Below are positions 54,376 to 64,000 of a stretch of DNA of 64,000 nucleotides, piece after piece. The notes beneath the pieces are model-generated. The model was not told where the DNA came from. It searched no databases and saw only the letters and a program-made list of their open reading frames with translations. The stretch is from Acanthopleura granulata (Eukaryota > Mollusca > Polyplacophora > Chitonida > Chitonidae), in the NCBI GenBank assembly GCA_016165875.1, contig JABBOT010000029.1, positions 2,030,639 through 2,094,638 of the forward strand, read 5' to 3'. The position numbers were made by a program, and so were the translations under genes. Numbering within the stretch: the stretch's first letter is position 1; every line of letters begins with the position of its first letter.

Positions 54376-54613
54376 TGGGGTCTTCGTGGCCATAGGGGTT
54401 AGTGCGCCAGCATGGTGCATCTCACCAATGCAGCTGCTGTGAGTTCAAGCCAGTCTCAAGTAGGCTGGGAAGGTCCACGACCATCCTATGGATAGGCTTG
54501 GGTTTCACCAGGCTCTGCCCAGTCTCCTCCCAACATAATGCTGGCCGCTGTGGTATGAGTGAAATATTCTTGAGTACTGCGTAAAACATCTATCAAATAA
54601 ATAAATAAATAAA
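54376..54613 (+). mobile_element. tRNA-derived SINE
   Basis: Head GGTCTTCGTGGCCATAGGGG, B box GTGAGTTCAAGCC, body GGGAAGGTCCACGACCATCC, TCTGCCCAGTCTCCTCCCA, ATAATGCTGGCCGCTGTGG, and tail AGTGAAATATTCTTGAGTAC then repeated AAAT. It begins 44 bases after the gene 3 exon donor, in sense orientation. Confidence 0.9.
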
Positions 54614-55241
54614 TATATATGTATGTATTGAAAAACAGGACCTTGCCCAAGATGAATTAAATGTCAGATATGTAATCTACTGGCTTGGGTTGCACTGATA
54701 TTTAGAGTACTTCTGTGTTCATAAGCTAAGATTCTTATAGCTTGCAAATGTGTGGCAGCATTGTCAGCATTTTGTAATTATGAAAAGTGTAACTGGTAAC
54801 TACATGTACAGATGTGTGCAGATGTGTTACATGAACATGTAACTTGTACATCTAATTATGTGGACTTGTAACATACAAACTGTATAAGTATATCCACACA
54901 TCTGTTACCCACACAGAACCAGAGCTTTCATCTATGCAAATGCAGATGAAACTTAGCAGATGTTGGCTTGGGAGAAGGAAGTTGTGAAGGATGCAGCATC
55001 GTCGCATGTGTTTTGTGTGCTTGAGGAATTAAGAGAGAATGTGTAAATACAGACATGGTCTGTGGGAGTGTTCAGTAGATTGTAAACATTTCCGTATAGA
55101 TGTCCTGTGGGATTTTCACCTGTTCGCACGCTTAGTTTTCATAACCAGTTCAGGTGATCTGAGTGTGGTGGGTTGAGAAAGAAAAAAACCTGAGGGTTAA
55201 ACTGAAAATCCAGTAAAGCTAAAGTTGCAGACATATAATTA

Positions 55242-55365
55242 AGTTGTTTTCTTTTAATTATGAGATAAATATCTCACAGTTTGAAATTCTGCGACCTTCA
55301 ATCAGTTGTTTTCTTTTAATTATGAGATAAATATCTCACAGTTTGAAATTCTGCGACCTTCAATC
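55242..55365. repeat. 62-bp exact tandem duplication
   Basis: Two identical adjacent 62-base copies. Each contains TGAGATAAATATCTCA, a 7-bp-stem palindrome. Confidence 0.92.
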
Positions 55366-56004
55366 GAGTATTGTAATGAAGATTTCAAATTTGGACAGTT
55401 TGAATTAGCTGTTACGTTATACGTTATTAACTTGAATTCTGGAGGTACATGTATGCTATGGGCCTGATAGTCAGTCATCTCAGTGATGTGTATTATTAAA
55501 AAATGGCGACTTTCAACAGTCTTCATGTTAACATGGTTAATGTCAGCTTACAACAAGGTATGTGTTGTTCACCGCTGTATCTATTCAGTAACGGAAAAAA
55601 ATCAACTTAACACTTCATCTTACAGCAGTTAAAAGCTTACCATTAAAATTGTTAAAGAGTCTTTTGTTTATCATTGACTTTAAAATGACAGTTGTTTGCT
55701 GTTTGCAGCATCCTGAACTTAACATACAGTATTCAGAATTAAATAACACACATTGTTAGCTTTATTTTAGGGTTCTGGTTAGATTCTTAAAACCATTTGT
55801 TGAAAATTGCATTTTAAGTGCTGAATAGATTAAGGAATTTGTGAGGCACTTTACCAGTTGTCAGGATAATTTGTACAAAAAAAAATGTCTGAAGAAGTTA
55901 AAAAAAAAAATATATTCAATAATATACCACTGTAGAAAGCAGTATGATTTTTACAAGTACAGTTAAGGAGTGAGAATCACGTCTTCTGTCATGTCATATT
56001 CTGA

Positions 56005-56375
56005 GCAACACGTATGGCAACTCTTTACACCACTTAAGTGAGTCAGTGTTCACCAGAAAGCTACCAAATATAACAATTTATTGGATTCTGGGCAACATTG
56101 TCATAATGTGAAACTCACACAGATGTAAGTCAGTATTGACCATAAATCTGCATCATCTCCTGATGAAGTGGATTCTGGGCAACATTGTAGCAGTATGAAA
56201 CTTGCTACAAATGTGGCTCAGTGTTCACCACAGGGCTACATTATGTCCCATTCTGGTGGATTCAAGGCAACATTGTTGCAGTATGAAGCTCCCTACAAAT
56301 GTGGGTCAGTATTCTCCATAAAGCTAAAATATGTAACAATTTAGTGGATTCAGGGCAACATTGTTACTGCATCCA
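56005..56375. repeat. 87-bp-period minisatellite
   Basis: About four diverged units marked by GTGGATTC.GGGCAACATTG at roughly 56082, 56169, 56257 and 56344, each followed by GTATGAAACT..CTACAAATGTG and a TCAGT.TTC-ACCA word. Confidence 0.85.
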
Positions 56376-56934
56376 GTTCTTTTGATCCTTGCTTGCAGTT
56401 GGTCACATTTGCTCAGGATCACAGGGTTTGGGAAATTTCCAATATAAGTGTTACACATAGGTTGACTCTGTTGATTTTGACCCAGATACATGGAAGCCCA
56501 AGTTGACCTACAGTAAGTTGACCTTACATCTCATTTATCAGCATATGGTCATGAGACAACAGCCAGTTTATTAGTTATGTCATTACGACAACAGAGCCTC
56601 ATAGCTTCAGAGCTCAGTTGAACCTTTTGATTAATAGGACATTATTCCTCTATAGATAAAACTACTCACAGAGTATGATTATTTTTGCAGTATGTGCCTC
56701 ACAGTGTTAGCCAGAAACATCCCTGTAGACCGACATGCATGTTGTTCATAAGATTAGCCTTACCTTCGTTAATTCATGTTCTATATTCTACATGTGTATA
56801 CCACCCCGTATTGAAATTGACAAATTGACCCAGCTGTGTCAGATCTTCTAGGGACATCAGGCTGCTGTTACATGTGTTTTAGCCTGGTCAGTTAACTTAC
56901 ATCCTAAAACTTGTGAACGCTTGTGGGTTACCCC

Positions 56935-57039
56935 TGGGGTCTGTCCAGTTTCCTCCCACCTCAATGTTGGCCGCTGTCATATAAGTGAAATATTCTTAAG
57001 TATGACATAGAACACTAATCAAATAAGTAAATAAATATA
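56935..57039 (+). mobile_element. 5'-truncated SINE
   Basis: Body from TGGGGTCTGTCCAGTTTCCT through CCCACCTCAATGTTGGCCGC to the tail AAGTGAAATATTCTTAAGTA and AATCAAATAAGTAAAT. The head is absent. Confidence 0.85.
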
Positions 57040-58320
57040 TGTCCTAAAAGACAGTTACCTTTGATGGAAGTAATCGGTTGGACTTACATATAATTGTTGC
57101 ACAGTGCCATGAGACACATGTACATGAGTGTGTTCTTGTCCTCTGGTATGCACACACATACTGTCAGTGATATGGTACATATACCTACCAACTTCCCAAG
57201 ATGTGTTTATCTAACCTTATAACAGAATATATTTTGTATCAGTTATACATGTACAAACTGTGCCAAAAAACTGATTATAGTGTGATGAAGTCAACGAAAG
57301 AACAAGATACTTTGTATAAAGTGAACTGTCTGTTCTGCTAAATGCCTCTTGATCATTAGACACTTAATACATGAATAATTTGTGTACCCGTACTACTAAG
57401 GTAAGAAGTTTACCCATGACACCTGTGTATAGAATGCTAATACAAGGGGCTAATTACTCCAGATGATGCATGAAAGTCACGCATAAATTAAATATATCTT
57501 AAGTGTTATGGTTTTAATTGGTAATGAAGCTTAATTGAGTCAAACAGTTGTGCCCTTTTTTTGTCTTGGCCAAAATGTCCTCGTCTTCAATAGAAATTCA
57601 TTCTGGCATAACATTAGCCAGAAGGCAGGCGAATTACATGCAATAAGAAAGCAGTAATAACTATATTTGCTTGAAAGATTTCCCTGAAAATATGCATTTC
57701 TAGCTGAAATCCAGGTCCTCATCTGCATGCATTAATACTTTTGTTGCTGAAACTTCCATTTTGTCTGTAAGACATCATCTTGCTCTCATTACAAACCTTA
57801 CAACAAATTGATAATATCATGAACTGTCAGAGTTGATCTAAATGAGTAACTTGGTTATGGGGTTTTAGGTAAAATACGCTAAGCTTAATTGTAATCCGGA
57901 TTTTAATAAGCAGGGGTTGTTTTGTTCTCTTTAATTAATGTGGGTATGTGAGGACAAAGGTTGTAGGTGTCCTTTCCTCCTGGGTCTTCTCACTGTGTTG
58001 TCAAGAGACGTTTTGTCTGTACTGTAACAGCATTAGGTTGCCTGATTTTTGTAGGTCTGTCTTTATTCATGCAGCAAGTTTTATGCAGCCTACCACATGT
58101 CCAACTTTTCCTGGTACACCTGAGGACTGGTGAGTTATCACTGGTGGAGTGGTACAGAGCGTTCACGATACACACCACAAGCCCTTAACCAGCAATATCA
58201 TGTGCTCCAACCCAGCTGTAGTCAACATGCAGTGGTCTGTAGTGTTGTCAGGTGTGAAGTGTGTGAGACACGATGTCCCTTCCACCAGTGTGACTTAATC
58301 ACTGACAGTGTAAAGGTTAA

Positions 58321-58580
58321 GTAGCCAGTAACCATCCAGATGTCAGTGCATTACTCTAAACACTCAAGGATAAGTAGCCAGTAACCATCCAGATGTCAGT
58401 GCATTACTCTAAACACTCAAGGATAAGTAGCCAGTAACCATCCAGATGTCAGTGCATTACTCTAAACACTCAAGGATAAGTAGCCAGTAACCATCCAGAT
58501 GTCAGTGCATTACTCTAAACACTCAAGGATAAGTAGCCAGTAACCATCCAGATGTCAGTGCATTACTCTAAACACTCAAG
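58321..58580. repeat. five essentially perfect 53-bp tandem copies
   Basis: The unit GTAGCCAGTAACCATCCAGA ... CACTCAAGGATAA starts at 58321, 58374, 58427, 58480 and 58533 with no difference seen among full copies. Homogeneity implies recent expansion, possible copy-number polymorphism, or assembly sensitivity. Confidence 0.95.
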
Positions 58581-60514
58581 TTTGCCCTATCCATGAAACT
58601 AAACCCCTGTTAGAAATGAGAAATTCTTGAGCACAGAATTAACCAGTGATTAAACATGTAAGCATAAAATTGACAACTCTGCAAATTCTTTGCATGTCTT
58701 CACTAGGAGTAAGAGTTCATGCATTCAGCAGAAGAATTAGACTCTTCTCTCAGAAATGTATGGTAGGTCTTAAATTCCATGCAAATCAACACTAGTTCTT
58801 ACAAGACTGTTGGTGTGAAAGACATAATCGTTTAGTCTTCTGTACTAATGGGATTAATCACAAAAATTAGACTAAACTAGAAACTGGTCAGTGGATTTCA
58901 AATCACTTTATAGTCAGTGTCAACATATACAAGAACGTGTAGTATATCCTACACTATTAAGACTCCCTCAAAATCAACTTTTTAGTCCCAAAGTAAATGT
59001 ATACATTGTTGCAGTGCAGGGAAGATTTTGTATATAATATAATAAGGTAATAAGGTGATATGTTACATCCTTACATGTTAGATTTTGTTATGTTTGAAAA
59101 TTTGAATGATAACTGAAGTACCTAATATTGTAGGTGATGAACCAAGCTGTTTGCTAATGTTTAAGTGCCTCTGTGATTGTTACATACCATTGCATATCCC
59201 CCAGGCCTTGTTGATCTACTAAGAGAAGATAGAAATAGCTTTGAGGAAATATCAGCTGGCTCTACAAGTTTCTTGTGTACCTTCTTTCTTTCATTTTAAG
59301 TTATGAAAAAAGTGATGTATAGCGGGTGGCCCAAAGTGTTTGATGCTTGCTTCCCTGAGGTTTGATGTGCGTGTGTTGTGCAGTCATGCATGGATCTTAC
59401 CTGTCCTGATCTAGAGAGGTATGAGGGGTGTCCACCCACCCGAATCAGTTACCTGATGATAGCCTTCGCCAGCTCGTTAAGCATGTACTACTTTCTGCTG
59501 CGTAGAACTTAGAAGAATGACATTGAGAAGATGATTTGAGCAAATGGGACTAATTGCAGGTGAACAGAAGATTCTTGATTTGCCCAGGTAGGGTTTGTAT
59601 CATAACTGTACATGTACATTGCTGTTTTAGTGTTGATTATGTCTGTGTGTTGTCTTTGTCACACACCTGTGTTATAGCTGCACTCGGTCACACCTATTTG
59701 CCGAATCCCTTTCAGCAATATACCCAAACCTGGTATAACTGCTGCATACCTGTGTCATGTTGAACAGACTTCTCTATCTCAGCTGTACAAGGTGTAAATG
59801 TACTGGTAAGCTACCCAAATCCCTCACAGCAGTATTGTTGTACAGTGACTTTTCTACCATCTCCTGCTGGGACGTATTCATTATAAGCTTATGAATTTCA
59901 CATCAGAAATGTTAAACAAGTTGCCTAGCAAGTGTAATTTACAATGTTGTATTCAAGCTGGTTATTAGCTCGTAATAATTAAAATCATATGTTGTAGACT
60001 TCATTATAAATGTTTTATGTCAGTTCTTTGGGCTTTAAATTGCAGTTTGTGTATATGTTGGTATTGTCTGTATGTTCATTTGTGGCCATGATGAGACCAC
60101 ACACTTTTACAGAAACTGGCCATTATTTACTGAAGGGCCAGATCTAGCAGCCACCACTCATTAGTCATTCCTGTCTCTTCGAGTTGATTGACTTAGGACA
60201 TTTCGTGTCAGACGTTTTATGTGCCAACTTGTAGATACTCTGAACAATAAGGCTTTTAGTTAATACAATTCAGGTATGCATTTGCATCTACACCCTAATC
60301 CAGGTAAGCCTGACCCCATCAGCTGGTGGTACCTGTCAGGACTACAGTGACTCATTACCGGTAAGTGTATGGTTGGGGGGGGAAGGGGGGGGGAATCAGG
60401 CACCTGTGTGGATACTTGTTATTACACTGATAGTTCAGGAGAAGGTGTGCAGGTTAGACTCTGAGGACCAGCCTACTGTCATAAGCTCTTATTATCATGG
60501 GCAGATAGAATTTT

Positions 60515-60592
60515 TGTGTGGGTTTCATTCCACTGTAATGCTAGTCGCTATCATATAAGGGAAATATTTTTAATCATGGCATAAAATATAAA
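60515..60592 (+). mobile_element. SINE 3' fragment
   Basis: TGTGGGTTTCATTCCACTGT, AATGCTAGTCGCTATCATAT and a degraded tail. A truncated family member. Confidence 0.65.
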
Positions 60593-61385
60593 TATAATAT
60601 AAAAAAACATGTTGTATTCTCACAGGCAAATGAAAATTTACTTTCAGTGATGAAACTTAGCATTTTTCCAGTAGAATATTGTGAACTTTCTGCCCTCTGA
60701 ATAAACCAAAAGATCAATAAAACTCAAAAATAGGCAAAACACGGAACATTTACCATTTTAGCATTAGCATAGATCTTTGAATTCTCTCGGATTTGTATAT
60801 AGTGCAAAAACACTTGATTAAGATCTTGCTAATGAGACATGGTATTCATGCACTTCGATGCAGGGGACATTTTAATCAGTAGATGTCATAGCAACCTAAT
60901 ATGTCTAATAAAGTGCATTAATTAAGTGGTTGCATAATTGTGTATAAACCTTTCTGGTTGTTGGTGTGGAAAATTGGCCTGTTTGATGTGAAGCTTTGAA
61001 GGCTGCGTGTTTTGTGTTAAAATAGGTCACAACACTTGAAAAACCACATACCCCTACATATCTCCCTGCAGTTATGACTGAGTTGGTTATCACCCTGGTG
61101 GGATTTGGGCATGATTATTATTATCTCAGGTGTACATGCACCTATTGTGGTATGCGCAGCAATTGCTCGTTTACCTGAAGCATTGTTCATTATCCTTGCT
61201 GCACCTGATCATCCCTCTGACAAATGAGGTTGCAGGTTCGAATCAAGCCCTCGCTCGTTTCGTGATGGTTCTTAATGTGAAGCTTAAAATTGTCAGGTAC
61301 AAATTTGAAAGCACCTGGTGAGGCACAGTCATATTTATTCTGGGCGATCAGCTTTCCTCCACTACATGTGTTGTGAAAAATTCTC

Positions 61386-61450
61386 AGATATTTATTTATT
61401 TGATTACTGGTGCTGTTTAATGCCAAAGTCAAGAATTGTTTTCTTATATA
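61386..61450 (-). mobile_element. SINE tail fragment
   Basis: TATTTATTTATTTGATTACT, GGTGCTGTTTAATGCC and AAGTCAAGAATTG: the reverse-orientation tail of the common SINE. Confidence 0.65.
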
Positions 61451-64000
61451 TTGTACATTTTATGCCCAGAGGAATCTTCAGAGTGGCAAGGATAAGTTAC
61501 TGACATTTAGTAAGTTACTGATGTGATATGGTGTTTCATTAAGTGTCTTGGCATGCGTAGTTTGAAAATATATTAGGTATCACAGCATAGACCATGAAGT
61601 ACACACAGCTGTAGATTAGTTGGCCCAGTGTCCTCCACTAAGAAACACAACTGCGACATCATTTGCTGAATGTTATGTGAAAGGTTTTGTGAGAAAGAGT
61701 GTAAAACATGTATTACATAATTGTATAAGGATGACCTCCACTTTGATATAAATTCTTTTGCCATTATGACCAAAAACATTTATTAAATGAAGTAGAAAAC
61801 AGAAAAAAAGTTTTTGTGCAATTAAATGAATTAACCTAGATGAAGAAAGAAGATGTAGTTATTTAAATGTAACCTGAGCGATTCAGGAATGGGCCTATGT
61901 AGCTTGCATGGAATTTACAGGTAAACATGTATGTGCAGATTTTTCTAGCCAATTTCTTGTTAGAAACTCACTTTGAACAAGTCAGAAAACTCTTCTTAGT
62001 GCAACATTCTTAGTGACAAAATATTTGTCATATGTTAATGCTAATATTGTTCAAGTAGAAATGCATCATTTTGCAATCCATCACATCCTGGAAAGAGAAA
62101 TAATCATCAGAAAGCTGAAAGTAAGGACTTACTGTGAAATGTGCATATAAATGATGGACTAGGTGGAGCCAGAATCCATGTTTCGAACTAAGGAATAAAT
62201 GATTGTTCTTCAGCAATGACAGCTGAGACAATGTCAATGATTGATGATAAGTGATAACATACTGACCAGCTCTGGCGGACACACGGATCAATAAACACAC
62301 AACGAGCAGATTGTAAAAACAGCATGGTGCTATTAATACATGGTGATATGGGCAGATTGTCAGGTAAGGTGTCCTTGGCTGGCCAAGTAAGAAGAGGCTG
62401 TGAACATTTAAATAGGGAATGTCCGTGGGTCATCATCATAGAGGCACGTGGACAATAATTAATTATGCCACATTTATTTGTAAATCAAATTAAGGACAGT
62501 ATCTTGTATGTGCATATTTTCTGTTGCATGTAAATGGCCCAGATAATTGTAAGAAGACTTGATACAGTGTTCGTCAGAGTTGCTTCATTGATTGATGGAT
62601 GGGGTCAGAGGCAGTGGAATGGAACAATGTCCGACACGTGGTTAACAATGCATAAATGTCTTTGAAATCGTAATGGGATATACGTGTCTAAGATGCATAT
62701 ATTTACATAAATATTAATAAATACTGTTGGATGAATATCAATTAGTATACATTGCATGACTGTTTATAGTAGGAGAATCTTTTTCACATATTAACATATA
62801 TATTCACATTTTCACAGTTTTTTCTTTTGTTTTAGATTCACATACATGTACATATATATATATATTCCTAGCCCTAACCTTTATAGGGTAGTGATTTTTA
62901 TAGTTGTAACAGGTAAATTTGTTGTTGTTTACTATGGCTGTCAGATGTAGCAGTGGATGTGCCATATGATACTTATGTTCCAGTGGCTCTCTATGTCCCC
63001 TGTTCAAATCGACCTGTCAGGGACACACAACCAGAAAGCCAATGCTCATAGGTGTTTAGTGTAAACATGCCTCTGAGGTTAACTGTAAATCTCAGTTTAT
63101 TGTCCTGTATTCATGTGCTACCTACCTCCCATCTATTGGGTGTGATATTTGAGGTTCTTGACCTGTAGTGTATTAGGTTCCGAAGTCTGGTCTTCCAACC
63201 ATGTCCTCGGGTTGCAAGTGTTATGTGCCCAAGTAGGGTTGGTCCTACCCTGATAACATGAGACCTTATGAAGCTCTTTCAACCGCAATGACAGCTACAT
63301 ACAAAGCGACACAAATAGCACATGTACATGTTGTATATGTACAGGAACATGTAAACCCCCAAACAGTGGTATTAGATACTGTACTGTAAATGGTATGGGC
63401 AGGCAGATAAATGCATGGGCATGTGGTTTCAGTTGGAAGCTGCTGAATTAGAGTGTGAAGTTTCACTGCACGGGATCGTTTAATTTATGCAGAGGGCAGG
63501 AAGTACACTGTTAGTGTAATCTACGAGTTGTTAATGGTTCAATTTTAAATTACAGGTTTATTATCAGGTGTTTAGGTGTTGGCATTGAACAGGGAGAATT
63601 AATTTTACATGACATTTTTGGCCAGGATCATTTTACCATCCATGTACAAGTACTCCCGGTTTGGGACCCATATCAAAAAATTACGTTTCTTGGAAAGCAT
63701 GAATGGCATGTTGTTCATTAGATGTACTAACCGTGTGAGACAATATTAACATTTATAGGACGTGCTGATGATAGGTCCCCAAAATTCTAACAGTTAGGAT
63801 AACTAACGAAGGTTTGAAGTGTTCAGCAGAATCGACAATGTACATGTGCTCACATCTACATGTGTACAAACACTAGATATTTGGTACAGCTGTTACCGAG
63901 TTGCCAGACTGAAAAAGGTTGACAAGCCCTCTTGACTTTGGCATTGTACTTGAGCCCTTTCCTGATGCTGTACATGCACATGTAAGTCATGTACATACAG

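Larger units (their letters stand above)
54333..64000. other. candidate gene 3 intron 2, runs off the window
   Basis: Contains a SINE 44 bases after the exon, a 62-bp duplication (55242), an 87-bp-period array (56005), SINE fragments (56935, 60515, 61386), a perfect 53-bp array (58321) and a B-box-like GGTTCGAATC word near 61235. No coding exon was recognised. Confidence 0.5.

Noticed and set aside
61225..61245. tRNA gene suggested by GGTTCGAATC
   Set aside because: I found no matching cloverleaf stems or A box at tRNA spacing. More likely part of a degraded SINE.

Overview
The window is nuclear DNA from a metazoan, most likely a lophotrochozoan and probably a mollusc. The evidence is small exons with GT-AG introns, an AT-rich intronic background full of the palindromic words ACATGT and TACATGTA, and many copies of a tRNA-derived SINE whose 3' tail reads like a SINE widespread in marine invertebrates. 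No prokaryotic, viral, organellar or CRISPR feature was recognised.

Layout. (1) 2.2-23.9 kb, minus strand: a complete VAC14 gene. Seventeen coding exons join in phase to give about 788 residues (human VAC14 is 782). VAC14 is the HEAT-repeat scaffold of the PIKfyve/Fab1-FIG4 complex that makes and turns over PI(3,5)P2 on endosomes and lysosomes. (2) 24.3-34.3 kb, plus strand: a four-exon gene for a 316-residue tetraspan MARVEL-domain protein of CMTM type, head to head with VAC14. The two start codons are 454 bp apart, so a shared bidirectional promoter is likely. (3) About 39.95-64 kb, plus strand: the 5' part of a third gene. A CpG-rich candidate non-coding first exon ending at 40124 could splice to an exon at 54127-54332 that encodes 26 N-terminal residues. 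Its remaining exons were not found before the window ends. The rest is intronic or intergenic DNA with SINEs, foldback elements and minisatellites.

The most unusual feature is a recurrent form of tandem repeat. At six exon edges in the VAC14 and MARVEL genes, and more weakly at a seventh, the splice junction plus the adjoining coding bases has been copied into the neighbouring intron. VAC14 exon 14 occurs as five 105-bp units, the start of exon 10 as seven 64-bp units filling intron 9, MARVEL exon 3 as twelve extra 46-bp units, and MARVEL exon 4 as five extra units of about 70 bp. VAC14 exons 12 and 13 show donor-side copies and exon 16 a short acceptor-side copy. The copies create many decoy 3' splice sites, and the gene-like site is always the one nearest the exon body. 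Other highlights are a 1.5-kb array of 37-bp units in VAC14 intron 6 with a spurious 514-codon open frame, a 213-bp foldback element touching the VAC14 exon 1 donor with a relative near the gene-3 first exon, a perfect 42-bp inverted repeat, and a SINE interrupted by a hairpin-rich 121-bp insert.

Exon boundaries were set by reading splice sites and reading frame by eye and by similarity to remembered family sequences. No alignment, transcript or database search was run.
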